Assembly: GCA_031272245.1 (NCBI GenBank)
Contig: JAISUE010000079.1
Span: 1-46,873 of the forward strand
DNA length: 46,873 nt
Direction of reading: 5' to 3'
Origin: Bacteroidales bacterium
Lineage (GTDB): Bacteria > Bacteroidota > Bacteroidia > Bacteroidales > P3
Part shown: positions 16,184 through 25,779 of the stretch, piece by piece
Numbering within the stretch: position 1 is the first letter of the stretch
How the letters are laid out: each line of letters opens with the position of its first letter
Made by a program: the position numbers and the translations under genes
The notes under the pieces: model-generated
The model's input: the letters and a program-made list of their open reading frames with translations, nothing else
Databases searched by the model: none
Told to the model about the DNA's origin: nothing

Positions 16184-17932
16184 ATGGAAAACATAACTGC
16201 TGAATTAAGTGTTAAATATAAAGATTTGAAATCTATAGTTGTTGCTTTGATTTCGGGGTTTCTTTTTGTTGTTTCGTGGTATCCTGTTGGTTGTCCTATC
16301 TTTATTCTTTTTGCTTTTATACCTTTATTGTTATGGGAGAACAAGATTTTATCCAAAAACACGTATCAACACAGAAATTATAGTTCTTCACATATATTCC
16401 TGTACTCGTTTATATCTTTTGCTATCTTTAATCTTGCGAGAGGTTGGTGGGTGGCAATGTCTGTGTGGTTTGCAATATTATTGCCTGTGTTTAATGCAAC
16501 ACTAATGGCGTTGGTCTTTACAATCTATCACTATTTCCGCAAGGCATTTTCCAACAAGAAAAAAACTATTCTCTTTTTCCCTTTGATTTGGATAATGTTT
16601 GAAAATATCCATCAGTCGTGGGACTTGAACTTTCCATGGTTCAATCTCGGCAATGCGTTTGCAGATATGCCCGCTATGGTTCAATGGTATGAATGGTTGG
16701 GTGCGAGCGGAGGAAGTTTATGGATTTTAATGGTAAATACGTTGCTTGCAATTACCGTTATAAGTATTCATCGCAATGAGATGTACCTGAAATATATCCT
16801 TATATCCGGGAGCGTTTTGTTTATACCGATTATAACTTCGTTGATAATGTATTGGAATTACAAGCCGAATACCGAATATCCCGTTAATGTTGTTATTCTT
16901 CAGCCTAACCTCGATCCTTATCACGAGCAATACCGTTTGACGGCAGACAGCGTTTGCTCTTTGATACTTAATATGGCTGAAAAAGAAGCGGATTCCGCAA
17001 CGGATTATGTTATCGCTCCCGAAAGTTGTCTTCAGGAATTCGGCAATGAAGATGAGTTGCAGAATATTCCTACGATTAAAAGAATAATGGCGTTTAATGA
17101 TGCATATCCGAAACTTAACTGGATTGCAGGAATGAGTTCCTACAAACCTTTGCATGGTATAAAAACGGACGCCGCCCGTAAGAAAATTGTTAAAGATTTT
17201 AACGGCGATATAATTGACACTTTCTACTACGAATGTAGCAATATCGCTGTCCAGATAGGCAAGATGACTCAGGAAAATGCCATTACATACAGAAGAAAAA
17301 GTTATCTGACCCCAACGGTTGAAAAGATGCCTTTCAGAAAAATCTTTCCGTTTTTGGAATCTCTCTCTCTGGATTTAGGCGGAACTGTCGGCACTCTGGC
17401 AACAGACAGTAAAATCCGGTGTTTTCAAAATACCAATACGGGTTTAACGAATGGCACATTGATATGCTACGAGTCGGTTTGCGGCGATTTGGTGAGGAAG
17501 TTTTCGTTGAAGGGTAATGATATTTTATTTGTCATTACCAACGATGGATGGTGGGGTAACACTCAGGGTTACAGGCAGCATAAATCGTTATCCCGCTTGA
17601 GAGCCATCGAAAACAGGCGTTATATCTGTCGGAGTGCAAATACGGGAGTTTCCTGTGTCATTGCACCCAATGGAGACATTCTGCAGCAAACGCCTTATTG
17701 GGAGCAAGCCACATTAAAAGCACAGGTCTATGCACAAAAAGATAAGACCTTTTACGCAAAACATGGGGCAATGGTGTATCGCATTGTTAATATTGTCTTT
17801 TTGATAAGTTTGTTTTATGTTCCTTTAAAGATCTTTTTTTATTTTGTGCAGTTGGTTGGTTTAGGCTTTTGGACAGGTCTTAAATCTTTCGTCAGATGGT
17901 TGTTTCGCTTGATTAAACCGCGAAAAAGTTAA
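16184..17932 (+). CDS. lnt: Apolipoprotein N-acyltransferase
   Basis: This inner-membrane enzyme adds the third acyl chain to lipoproteins. The 582 residues start with several membrane helices (roughly residues 15-215), then a periplasmic nitrilase-like domain. Catalytic residues are recognisable: the Glu in VIAPESCLQEF, the Lys in the RRKSYLTPTVEKMPFR segment (replacing the common K-x-L-V-P-F-G-E-Y) and the Cys in GTLICYESVCGD. FVITNDGWWGNTQGYRQHKSLSRLRAIENRR is the usual family hallmark, and a final membrane helix closes the protein (VNIVFLISLFYVPLKIFFYF). The window encodes at least four lipoproteins that may be its substrates (DUF4296, imelysin, di-heme protein, GldJ). Confidence 0.93.
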   Translation: MENITAELSVKYKDLKSIVVALISGFLFVVSWYPVGCPIFILFAFIPLLLWENKILSKNTYQHRNYSSSHIFLYSFISFAIFNLARGWWVAMSVWFAILLPVFNATLMALVFTIYHYFRKAFSNKKKTILFFPLIWIMFENIHQSWDLNFPWFNLGNAFADMPAMVQWYEWLGASGGSLWILMVNTLLAITVISIHRNEMYLKYILISGSVLFIPIITSLIMYWNYKPNTEYPVNVVILQPNLDPYHEQYRLTADSVCSLILNMAEKEADSATDYVIAPESCLQEFGNEDELQNIPTIKRIMAFNDAYPKLNWIAGMSSYKPLHGIKTDAARKKIVKDFNGDIIDTFYYECSNIAVQIGKMTQENAITYRRKSYLTPTVEKMPFRKIFPFLESLSLDLGGTVGTLATDSKIRCFQNTNTGLTNGTLICYESVCGDLVRKFSLKGNDILFVITNDGWWGNTQGYRQHKSLSRLRAIENRRYICRSANTGVSCVIAPNGDILQQTPYWEQATLKAQVYAQKDKTFYAKHGAMVYRIVNIVFLISLFYVPLKIFFYFVQLVGLGFWTGLKSFVRWLFRLIKPRKS

Positions 17933-17980
17933 TGTATGTTTATCCTTTTTAGGAGGCAGTATGAAATATTAAAATATATG

Positions 17981-18204
17981 TCCCGCTAAATTATTGGTAC
18001 GTACCGCAAATTCATTGGTACGTACCGCAAGTTCATTGGTACGTACCGCAAATTCATTGGTACGTACCGCAAGTTCATTGGTACGTACCGCAAGTTCATT
18101 GGTACGTACCGCAAATTCATAACTATGTATTATAAGTTTATGAATATGTGCTGCAATGATTTTTGTACGAATTATTAGTTTTATAAAATAAAATTATTAT
18201 TTTC
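17981..18204. repeat. 21-bp tandem array 3 built on the palindrome GGTACGTACC
   Basis: GGTACGTACC, a perfect 10-bp palindrome, occurs at 17996, 18017, 18038, 18059, 18080 and 18101, always 21 bp apart, joined by GCAA(A/G)TTCATT. Before the first copy a worn unit is visible (CCCGCTAAATTATT). After the last copy the register continues in decayed form: GCAAATTCATAACTATGTA, ATAAGTTTATGAATATGTG, GCAATGATTTTTGTACGAA, to about 18204. The array fills the spacer of 324 bp between lnt and the cysteine synthase gene. I see no start codon and flanking stops, so it is not a gene. Nothing else is evident in the spacer except a -7-like TATTTTCG at 18198-18205. Confidence 0.92.
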
Positions 18205-18256
18205 GCAGGCGGAAAGTCAAATTAAAAAGTCATTTCTTATTAAAATAACTGTTTTT

Positions 18257-19276
18257 ATGAAATATAAAGAAATTCAAACCAGATTGCTTGGATTGCAATC
18301 TATAATTGGAAATACTCCTTTGTTGAAAATAGATTACACGTACAGGGGAACGAAGAGGCAAATTTTTGCAAAAGCCGAATATCACAATCTTACAGGTAGC
18401 ATCAAGGACAGAATGGCGTTTCATATCTTGGAATGTGCGTATCGCCGTGACGAATTGCGTACGGGAATGCATATCATGGAGGCAACCAGCGGAAACACAG
18501 GTATTTCTTTCTCGGCACTGGGTAGAGCCATGGGACATCAGGTTACCATTTTCATCCCTGACTGGATGAGCGTGGAAAGAATCAATATTATGAAGTCTTT
18601 TGGAGCTAACATCCGCCTTGTGAGCAAGGAGGAGGGCGGTTTTCTTGGTAGCATAGAGATGACAAATGCGGCGAAAGCCAATGATCCCGATAATGTTTTT
18701 CTCCCATGCCAGTTTGACAATAAAATGAACTGTGAAGCACATTATCTTTATACTGCACCCGAATTGATTTCTCAACTTTCGCAGTTAGGTTGTATTCCCG
18801 ATGCGTTTGTGGCTGGTGTAGGCACAGGAGGAACGGTGATGGGAGTGGGAAAATATTTGAAAGAATTGAATAAAGAAATTATGGTTTGTCCGCTTGAACC
18901 TGCGAATTCTCCTACACTTTCTACGGGCTATCGCGTTGGCAAGCATAGAATACAGGGAATAAGTGATGAGTTTATACCTTCCATTGTGGATTTGAAATTT
19001 TTAGATAAGATTGTGGAAGTAGATGATGGCGACTCCATTTTAATGGCTCAGAAGCTTGCCCGTAATCTGGGGCTTGGCGTTGGAATATCGAGCGGCGCAA
19101 ATTTCCTTGGTGCGGTTGCGATTCAAAATATGATTGGTGCGGATGCAGTTGTGGCGACTGTCTTTGCAGATTGTAACAAAAAGTATTTATCGACTGATTA
19201 CGCCAAAGAAGAGCCTATTAAAGAGGGATTCATTTCTACGGATGTAGTGCTTGAAAAGGTTACAATGATAAAATAA
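18257..19276 (+). CDS. PLP-dependent cysteine synthase family protein
   Basis: The 339-residue enzyme has all fold-type II PLP motifs of the CysK/CysM family: NTPLLKID near the N terminus, the Schiff-base Lys in TGSIKDRM, the substrate loop [21 protein letters not shown], which binds PLP phosphate, and GISSGAN near the end. It should make cysteine from O-acetylserine (or a related activated serine) and sulfide, in the cytoplasm. It keeps the family sequence SGNTG without a CBS regulatory domain. Length is slightly above typical CysK because of inserts near [10 protein letters not shown] cannot separate CysK from CysM or from a cystathionine beta-synthase-like enzyme. The gene lies behind repeat array 3 and is convergent with the ResB-like gene. 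Confidence 0.88.
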   Translation: MKYKEIQTRLLGLQSIIGNTPLLKIDYTYRGTKRQIFAKAEYHNLTGSIKDRMAFHILECAYRRDELRTGMHIMEATSGNTGISFSALGRAMGHQVTIFIPDWMSVERINIMKSFGANIRLVSKEEGGFLGSIEMTNAAKANDPDNVFLPCQFDNKMNCEAHYLYTAPELISQLSQLGCIPDAFVAGVGTGGTVMGVGKYLKELNKEIMVCPLEPANSPTLSTGYRVGKHRIQGISDEFIPSIVDLKFLDKIVEVDDGDSILMAQKLARNLGLGVGISSGANFLGAVAIQNMIGADAVVATVFADCNKKYLSTDYAKEEPIKEGFISTDVVLEKVTMIK

Positions 19277-19309
19277 TTTAGAGCTTATATTTTTTTAAGA
19301 CGGTATTTC

Positions 19310-19939
19310 TCAGACTTTTTTACGCAATCCCTTAATCAACACTAATGGGACTAAATGAAAGAAGAGGAAATATCCAAAATATGTTACTGCCGTTCCGTAA
19401 GGGTCAGTTGTAAGAGAAAAAGTAACACCTTTTTGATCGGAATCAAAAGATGTGAGAAAAATTCGATGTCCGTTTGTTTTTAAAGGTTTATTTACGGATA
19501 TGTTTTGATTGGATACTGTTTCTTTTTCTGTTGATATGGAAACGGTAGAAATATAGTTGCGCGGAGTCATTGTATTTGTGTAATAATCTATTCTGCAATC
19601 CTGCAATTTTATGTTAGTTGGTGAATAATATTTGATATTTGTGGTTTCGCCGATGCGTAAGTGTATTTCATCTTCCTTACCTGTCAGATGAGTAATGAAA
19701 GCACCTGCCAGAATTATAATAAATGACAGATGTAAAATGCAATATAGCAAATTATTTGTGTTAAAACTGCGAATTATTAAGAACAAACTCAATCCCGACA
19801 CAATAACCCACAATGAAATTACAAGCCATGAGGTATAAATTTTTGTAGGATCGTTGCTAAAACTGCCTGTCGCCAATATAATTACGATAATGGACAGGAG
19901 AATAAAAAGTAGTCTGTAAATTTTAATATTTGATTTCAT
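19310..19939 (-). CDS. ResB-like cytochrome c biogenesis protein (short form)
   Basis: About 209 residues with membrane helices near IYRLLFILLSIIVIILATG, SWLVISLWVIVSGLSLFLII, LYCILHLSFIIILAGAFITHLTG and a last one, YFGYFLFFHLVPLVLI. The GEDE-like loop after helix 3 (TGKEDEIHLRIGET) and the following beta-rich segment fit ResB/Ccs1, which together with CcsA delivers and attaches heme to periplasmic c-type cytochromes (System II). Canonical ResB proteins are longer; this is the reduced form. An in-frame start 19 codons earlier (19996) exists, but MKSNIKIYRLLF looks like the natural N terminus. It ends the minus-strand cluster whose first gene is ccsA and whose neighbour encodes a di-heme protein. 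Confidence 0.72.
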   Translation of the reverse strand: MKSNIKIYRLLFILLSIIVIILATGSFSNDPTKIYTSWLVISLWVIVSGLSLFLIIRSFNTNNLLYCILHLSFIIILAGAFITHLTGKEDEIHLRIGETTNIKYYSPTNIKLQDCRIDYYTNTMTPRNYISTVSISTEKETVSNQNISVNKPLKTNGHRIFLTSFDSDQKGVTFSLTTDPYGTAVTYFGYFLFFHLVPLVLIKGLRKKV

Positions 19940-20040
19940 TTTAATACACAGTTTAATAAAGTTAAGGAATTTAAAGTAAAAGAAAAAAATTGCCACCCTT
20001 TTTACCTAAAATTCCTTAACAGATTTAAATATTTTATGTT

Positions 20041-21510
20041 TTATATTGCTTCCAAAAACTTTACTACGGCAGTGCGGTCGGATTTGGAAAGATTGCGAAA
20101 TTTCTCCCGCGAAGGTTTTGCCTGTCCAAAATGCCAAAGAATAGCCTCTTCGTAATTTCTTGCTCTCATATCGTGCAAGTGGTCGGATGCCCCGGTACAT
20201 TTTAGGCTCAATCCTCTTCCCCATAATGGCGTTGTTCTACACCATTTTCTCAATCCCGGATTTTTCATGTCCAAATCGTGTTTGAGTAAGTCTGTGTAAG
20301 GATATATTTTTTGATATGGATAACGGGGTAACTCTTTTTGCAAATTAGGATCTCCTTTATAATTGTCTGCACCTGTTGTCCAGCTTGGTTTGTGGCATGC
20401 AGTACAACCCATTTCATAAAACAAAGTTCTGCCTCTTTGCACTTGTGCATTGTCTAAATTTCGGGCAGCAGGTACTGCAAGTCCTCTATGCCAAATCATA
20501 AAGTCGTCATAATCGCTTCGTGTCATTTCGGGTTCATAATCGTTTCGCATTAAATTTGCGTATGAGTCAATACCAAGTTCTTCCATCTTCTGAGCCCACG
20601 CTGCTGTGATATAAAGACTGCGGCGGTCATCACGGTTTACATTTGTTATATTCCATATTGCATTTGCACCCGGTCCGTTTTGTAAAGTTCCCCGCGTTAA
20701 TCCATAAGTATATCTTCCGGGATGTGTTGTGCCGTCCGGGTCAGTAATCATATTGCCGAGTTGCCCCACGCAATATCCACGAGCTTGTTGAGCAGAAGCT
20801 TCTGCGATGAGGTCTGCATCATCAATAGCGTCGAGTAACCCTGTACCATAAATTCCAATTGTAGCTTCTATTGCTACATTAAAATCATTGTTTATGTCTA
20901 CATCATTGAAAAGTATTGCACTTTGTGCAATTTTTACTTCGGGATAAATTAAACTGTATGACTCCCCATCCGGATATTTATTGCCGTATTCGTCTGTGTA
21001 TGGCAACCAGTTAATAGTTATTCCGCTTTCATCAATAGGAGGAATATATGGAGCAACAGCTCTGGTTTGTGGCATACCTGTAAATTGACTGTAATAAGTT
21101 CCGTCATCATGAAATATGCAAAGCAGATAGCTATTGCCTTGTTCGTTTGAATTAAATGTTGTTACGCGTCTGCCATGTCCATATCCGGGGTGACACGCTA
21201 CGCATGAAGAGCGTATAAAGACAGGTCCCAAACCACTGCGAGGAATCCCTGATAAAGTATCCGTAACGAACACTTTTTCAAATAAAGCTTCACCTCTTTT
21301 GAAGGAAACCATCATTCCGTTGTTTTCAACTGCAGGAGTGGGTTGTTCATACGCCATAGTAGTCTCATTAAAAACTGTTCCTAACTTTCCACCACTATAA
21401 TATTCATCAGAAAGTGTTGTTGTGTTGGAACTGCTATCCTCTTCATCTTTGCTGCATGCACATGTTATTGTTAATAACAGTCCTGCAATCAAAATTATAT
21501 ATTGTTTCAT
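20041..21510 (-). CDS. Di-heme c-type cytochrome lipoprotein (DHOR / thiol oxidoreductase-like)
   Basis: A 489-residue lipoprotein (signal MKQYIILIAGLLLTITCAC, lipidated Cys 17 or 19) with two c-type heme sites: SCVACH (Cys103, Cys106, His107) and GCTACHK in the last third. The region between and around them (GIYGTGLLDAIDDADLIAEA, ATPLWGRGLS-like RTTPLWGRGLS, DHLHDMRARNYEEAILWH) is the hallmark of the di-heme oxidoreductase family, COG3488, which is commonly encoded beside imelysin proteins. The reaction is unproven; peroxidase or electron transfer roles have been proposed. It sits 18 bp after the imelysin gene in the same operon, and the operon also has ccsA and a ResB-like gene to mature its hemes. 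Confidence 0.88.
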   Translation of the reverse strand: MKQYIILIAGLLLTITCACSKDEEDSSSNTTTLSDEYYSGGKLGTVFNETTMAYEQPTPAVENNGMMVSFKRGEALFEKVFVTDTLSGIPRSGLGPVFIRSSCVACHPGYGHGRRVTTFNSNEQGNSYLLCIFHDDGTYYSQFTGMPQTRAVAPYIPPIDESGITINWLPYTDEYGNKYPDGESYSLIYPEVKIAQSAILFNDVDINNDFNVAIEATIGIYGTGLLDAIDDADLIAEASAQQARGYCVGQLGNMITDPDGTTHPGRYTYGLTRGTLQNGPGANAIWNITNVNRDDRRSLYITAAWAQKMEELGIDSYANLMRNDYEPEMTRSDYDDFMIWHRGLAVPAARNLDNAQVQRGRTLFYEMGCTACHKPSWTTGADNYKGDPNLQKELPRYPYQKIYPYTDLLKHDLDMKNPGLRKWCRTTPLWGRGLSLKCTGASDHLHDMRARNYEEAILWHFGQAKPSREKFRNLSKSDRTAVVKFLEAI

Positions 21511-21528
21511 ATTTTAATTATTATTTAT

Positions 21529-22665
21529 TTAGTTATTTATTTCATCCATTGCTTCGTCTAATAATTCCTGTAATTGTTGACATGCTGTTTTTGCCGCATT
21601 CGTTTCTGCTTCTGTTAAGTGATCTCGGAAAGGTGCCGGCATATTTTCTATTTCGCGTATTGCCGTTTTGATTGCTTCGCGTATTTTTCCATCCAATGAT
21701 GGATTGATTTTAGACAGATACGAAGACACCGACAGTATGTTTGCATTTTCCACTCTTTCACCATTGTAGGCATAATCAATGCCGCGTATGTTGTCAGCAA
21801 AATCTGTAATGGAATTCCAACTATACCAACTTTCAACATCCAACACATTTCCGGATGCTACAGGATCGGTAATTTTTGTATTTGCCACTTCGTCCGCAAT
21901 ATCACTGCAACCCATGAGTATTTGTGTAATTGCAGCCTTCTGTGTTCTGAAAACCGTATTGCCGCTTTTACCTGCATTAACAAAAACTTCGCCGTAATTG
22001 ATGTCCGGTTCAAGTTCACAGTCTTCTAAAATTTGTTGTTTATCATTGCTTATGTTTGCTATTCCAGCCCATGCTGCTTCTAACCTCACGCATTGGCGGG
22101 CTAAGTCTTCAGCAACGGCAGCAGCATACACAAGTTCCAAAGCAGGTATTTCATTTACGTTTCTTGCCTGTCCATTTCTGAATAATACATATTCAAGAGC
22201 GTGAAAACCCAATAAACCATAACCGAGATACTTTCCTGCGTAATCTGCCGACATTTGACTCATTGTTACTGTATTTGCCAATAATTGTTGTAATTGGTTT
22301 TGGTCAAGCGGCCATGAATCAATGTGTGGGTCAATGCTGTAGCTTGTGGCAGGTCCATATAGAAAAGCTTCGCTTTCTTCCCAATATTTGCGAGCATCAA
22401 TCCATTTTTGGGCTGCAGCCTGAACATTTTCCTGTGTTGCTTGTTGTTGCAAAGTTTTGCACCTTTCGCTTAATTCTAATGCCTCATTGGCTAAAAGATT
22501 ATAGGTTTTAACCACTACTGCACTTACATATTGTTGAAGGGTTGGTTTTAAATCATCAGAAGATATTTCATTGTTGTCTTCTTCGTCATTTGAACATGCT
22601 GCTACGGTGAAAATCAATGTTGCTGTCATGAACAAATTTTTAATTGTTAATTTACTTATTTTCAT
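21529..22665 (-). CDS. Imelysin family lipoprotein (IrpA-like)
   Basis: A 378-residue lipoprotein (lipobox VAAC, Cys24) of the imelysin/EfeO-like peptidase M75 family. The family signature G-x-H-x-x-E is present as GFHALE (His155, Glu158), and the upstream ARKYWEESEAFLYGPA and SWPLDQNQL segments are also typical. Such proteins are linked to iron uptake in bacteria and bind metal through this motif; proteolytic activity is doubtful. The C-terminal part is helical. The gene lies between a porin-like protein gene and the di-heme cytochrome gene, an arrangement that suggests a common iron/redox role. The role of the metal site here is inferred. Confidence 0.9.
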   Translation of the reverse strand: MKISKLTIKNLFMTATLIFTVAACSNDEEDNNEISSDDLKPTLQQYVSAVVVKTYNLLANEALELSERCKTLQQQATQENVQAAAQKWIDARKYWEESEAFLYGPATSYSIDPHIDSWPLDQNQLQQLLANTVTMSQMSADYAGKYLGYGLLGFHALEYVLFRNGQARNVNEIPALELVYAAAVAEDLARQCVRLEAAWAGIANISNDKQQILEDCELEPDINYGEVFVNAGKSGNTVFRTQKAAITQILMGCSDIADEVANTKITDPVASGNVLDVESWYSWNSITDFADNIRGIDYAYNGERVENANILSVSSYLSKINPSLDGKIREAIKTAIREIENMPAPFRDHLTEAETNAAKTACQQLQELLDEAMDEINN

Positions 22666-22759
22666 AGTATTAAAATTTTATATATTTAAATAATTATTAT
22701 TTTTATGTTTATTAAAATGATTTGTGAGAAGTTATTTTTAAATTAAACAAATTATAGTT

Positions 22760-24043
22760 TTAGCGATTAAACATTCCACTGTATGCAATTCCTAAAGAAA
22801 TAGTTGGTTCATTATTATATTTTCTATCAAAGATACGTAAGCCATATTGAGCTTTAATTACAATTTCACGAATAGGAAAGTAGTTTAATCCAATACTTAT
22901 TTGTTGTCTCTGCCAGCAATCGTTTTTAACCAAATCTTCTTCCATTTTCAACATAGGGTCATAAAATTCATATCGAGAGAAAAGATATAATTTTTGAGAT
23001 AATTTATCAAAAGAACTAAATAAATGCAAAACATTGTAACCTGCTTCAATTCCAGCAGCAAATGCATCAGAAGCTATTGGAGTTTTGGGAGAAGGAGAGC
23101 CTGAACGAGAAGCCATGTTGATAGCTGTTATTTTTTTAGAATCGGTTAAATGTCCGTAAATTAAACTTCCACGTGCAATAAAATGTTGATTATTGTAATC
23201 AAAATCAAATCCTCCAATACTTACATAACCTTTCACATTCTTATATTTATCACTTTTTAAACTGTTGGAAGCACTTTTACCAAAGTATCCACTTATGCCA
23301 AGCCTTAAATGAGACGAAAATGAACTATTTTCGAGGCGGAATGCACCTGCGTAATCTGTTGCAATTTTAAATTCATAAGGACTTCCGCTTGATGAAGCTA
23401 TCCATTTTTTTGAGCCAAAACGATCTGCATCCAAACCTGCTATAAACATAATTTCGTATTGCCAATGTTGATTTTTACCATAAAGCTCAATACCTGTTTC
23501 ATGCCATGTGCAGGGAAGGATAGCTGTTTCGCTTTCTGGACGATAAACAGTAAAAAATTCAACAGGAAAATGGTATTTGTTTGTTTGTCCTACAGGAACT
23601 ATTATATGCCCGAGTCTGATATTGAAAAATGGTGTAAAAGTTTTCTCAAGCCACCATTGTTCAATGGCAATTTCTCCGCCTCTTTCGGTTTCACTTTCGT
23701 ATTCTCCGGTTTCTTCCTCTTCTATTTCTATAGCACCTTCAAAACCTCCGTGTTCAAACTCTATTTCAGAGCCAAATTGCCATCCTTTTCCAAAATCATA
23801 ACCAATAAAAAATACAATATGAGGCAAATCAAATTGACCAAATCCCTTGTCATCTTTGTATAATTCGGAATTTGTATAACGTTTATAATTGTTTGAATAA
23901 AACATACGCGACATAACTGCTTCTCCATAACCGCCAATTTGAAGTCGGTCAAGGATTTTTGGTTGTTTAACAGTGTCGCTTTGAGCTGATAAATTTGTAG
24001 CAAAAACTACGAAACAAAGAATTGTAAAAAAATATTTTTTCAT
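22760..24043 (-). CDS. Outer-membrane porin-like beta-barrel (Porin O/P type)
   Basis: A 427-residue protein with a clear signal peptide (MKKYFFTILCFVVFATNLSAQ) followed by alternating polar/aromatic beta strands. IGGYGEAVMSRM near the start, WWLEKTFTPFFNIRLGHIIVPVGQTN and a final strand ending SLGIAYSGMFNR fit phosphate-selective-porin-like barrels found in Bacteroidota. An acidic loop (EIEEEETGEYESETERGGE) might bind cations. It is 11 bp after ccsA and 94 bp before the imelysin gene, so it probably belongs to the same operon and could admit the metal or small ligand handled by the imelysin. The substrate is not deducible. Confidence 0.75.
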   Translation of the reverse strand: MKKYFFTILCFVVFATNLSAQSDTVKQPKILDRLQIGGYGEAVMSRMFYSNNYKRYTNSELYKDDKGFGQFDLPHIVFFIGYDFGKGWQFGSEIEFEHGGFEGAIEIEEEETGEYESETERGGEIAIEQWWLEKTFTPFFNIRLGHIIVPVGQTNKYHFPVEFFTVYRPESETAILPCTWHETGIELYGKNQHWQYEIMFIAGLDADRFGSKKWIASSSGSPYEFKIATDYAGAFRLENSSFSSHLRLGISGYFGKSASNSLKSDKYKNVKGYVSIGGFDFDYNNQHFIARGSLIYGHLTDSKKITAINMASRSGSPSPKTPIASDAFAAGIEAGYNVLHLFSSFDKLSQKLYLFSRYEFYDPMLKMEEDLVKNDCWQRQQISIGLNYFPIREIVIKAQYGLRIFDRKYNNEPTISLGIAYSGMFNR

Positions 24044-24054
24044 CAGGTTTAAAA

Positions 24055-25557
24055 TTAATAGCTGTGAATTCCTCCAAGAAAAATATTTACCCCCAAATAA
24101 GTCATCAGGACACTTCCAAAAGCTAAAAGGAGATAAGTATGAAATACTGCAGGGCGTTTGAAAAATTGAATATTGTTACCATAAAGTGCCAAACCATAAA
24201 TAATAAATGTTATCAAAGCCCAGACTTCTTTTGGATCCCATCCCCAATATCTGCCCCACGAATTGTTTGCCCAAATTGCACCGACAAAAATTCCGCACCC
24301 CATAAGCAGAACTGCTATGAGAAGCATTTTGCAGGAAAGGATCTCAAATTGAGTATTGAAATTTCCCGTTACAAATTTTAATATCAAAGCAATCATTGAA
24401 TTTAAGGCTATGAAAGCAAGAAGGCAATAAGCAAGCATAATTAGAGAAACGTGTATTGTTAAAAGAGGAGATTGTAAAACAGGTACAAGACTTGTCATCA
24501 TAGGATTGAGACCCGAAATATATGAAACGAGCATTGCTATACCTGAAATGAGCAATCCGCCAACGAATAAAAACTCTTTTGCCCGCAATACGAGAGTTAT
24601 CAATACGGAAAGCCATGCAGCAAATATCATGGTTTCATAACCATTACTTAATGGAAGATGACCGGTAAGATAAACTCTCGCTGCAAGCATTGCCGAGAGC
24701 CACAATGTTATGCAAACGGCAACTACAAGTATTATTATATGGATAAATTTATTTTGTTTGCTGCCTCTAATATTAGAAATTAGTAAATTCAATAAACCAA
24801 TGACTGCAAAAAAAAGTGCGATTTTATATGCAATATCTGTGCGATTAAGATTGTTGTAAAGAATTTCTACATTGGTTTTTGTTTCATTGACTTCACCATT
24901 TGTTTTTATGATTTGAAATTTTATGATTTTGTTAATAATTTCTATAGCCGTTTCCTCATTTTCATTATATAATTCTTCCATAAGCAGAGGCATTACATTG
25001 GCAATAAAAACGGTATCATTAGTTTTTACATCTTGTAAATTGTCGGTTATTGAGAGCCAGTTGTTTTTATGTGGGAAAATTTTCAGAATTTCACCGTTAA
25101 TCACAGAAAGAATTAGGTTAATTTTTTCGTCTGCTTCTATTGCAGCTTTGTCTGTAAGTTCAACATTGAGATATGGCAAGCGATAAGTACCTTCAGGATA
25201 GAAAAAATCTGTAAATTTAAGATTAACATTCTTATTTTTTGAGCCTGCTATGTGATTAAGTTTTGAGCGTATAACTTTATTTTTTAATTTGATCATTGGT
25301 TCGTTTTCCCATTCTTGAGGGAAAAATAACCAACCACTGAAAATTTGCACGGCGTTAAGATTATTGTAAGTATGTTTTCCTGTAATTTTTTGAGTAAAGT
25401 CTATTGAAAAGGTGTTGATGGTGGATATGCGGTTGTTGTAGTAAATAGCAATTTTGCCAAATTCTTTAGCTGCTTTTTTAGACAAAGTTCGCTGAGCAAA
25501 AACTAAAAACGGCGTTAGTGCAAAAAAAATAAAAATGATATATCTTATTGATTTCAT
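24055..25557 (-). CDS. ccsA: Cytochrome c biogenesis protein CcsA/ResC with N-terminal periplasmic extension
   Basis: The 500-residue protein opens with a signal-like segment (IIFIFFALTPFLVFAQ) and a soluble region of about 240 residues, then has about eight membrane helices. The tryptophan-rich heme-handling motif WGRYWGWDPKEVWALIT (WWD domain, around residues 435-448) and LPLSNGYETM, with conserved His residues in IHVSL and FHTYLL, identify CcsA of cytochrome c System II. It passes heme to apocytochromes outside the inner membrane. The N-terminal extension is common in Bacteroidota members and resembles part of ResB. It is the promoter-proximal gene of a cluster that encodes its likely client, the di-heme lipoprotein. 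Confidence 0.87.
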   Translation of the reverse strand: MKSIRYIIFIFFALTPFLVFAQRTLSKKAAKEFGKIAIYYNNRISTINTFSIDFTQKITGKHTYNNLNAVQIFSGWLFFPQEWENEPMIKLKNKVIRSKLNHIAGSKNKNVNLKFTDFFYPEGTYRLPYLNVELTDKAAIEADEKINLILSVINGEILKIFPHKNNWLSITDNLQDVKTNDTVFIANVMPLLMEELYNENEETAIEIINKIIKFQIIKTNGEVNETKTNVEILYNNLNRTDIAYKIALFFAVIGLLNLLISNIRGSKQNKFIHIIILVVAVCITLWLSAMLAARVYLTGHLPLSNGYETMIFAAWLSVLITLVLRAKEFLFVGGLLISGIAMLVSYISGLNPMMTSLVPVLQSPLLTIHVSLIMLAYCLLAFIALNSMIALILKFVTGNFNTQFEILSCKMLLIAVLLMGCGIFVGAIWANNSWGRYWGWDPKEVWALITFIIYGLALYGNNIQFFKRPAVFHTYLLLAFGSVLMTYLGVNIFLGGIHSY

Positions 25558-25585
25558 TACTATGTAATTATATTTTTTCAGGTTG

Positions 25586-25593
25586 CAAAGATA
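25586..25593 (-). promoter_or_regulatory. -7 promoter box (TATCTTTG) for the ccsA cluster
   Basis: The minus-strand TATCTTTG lies 28 bp before the ccsA start; an ATTG about 20 bp further upstream (25617-25614) may be an imperfect -33 element. This probably drives the whole five-gene cluster down to 19310. Confidence 0.6.
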
Positions 25594-25715
25594 CGTTGAT
25601 ATGTATAGTAAAACAATACTTACATTTGGGTATTTTTTGCACAGTGATAATAGATAATGATTATTTCTTTTTAAGTTTGCAACAAGATAAAAATTAGTTT
25701 TAATTGCTGTTTTTT

Positions 25716-25723
25716 TATTTTTG
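25716..25723 (+). promoter_or_regulatory. -7 promoter box (TATTTTTG) for tsaE
   Basis: TATTTTTG followed by CA matches TAnnTTTG and lies 56 bp before the tsaE ATG. The -33 side is not clear. Confidence 0.5.
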
Positions 25724-25779
25724 CATACTTTATAATTGAAATAAAAGAGAAAGAAATATTTATTAATAATACGAATAAT

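Noticed and set aside
20006..20450. Extra small minus-strand frames within the di-heme cytochrome gene
   Set aside because: They overlap the intact 489-residue frame that has both CxxCH motifs.
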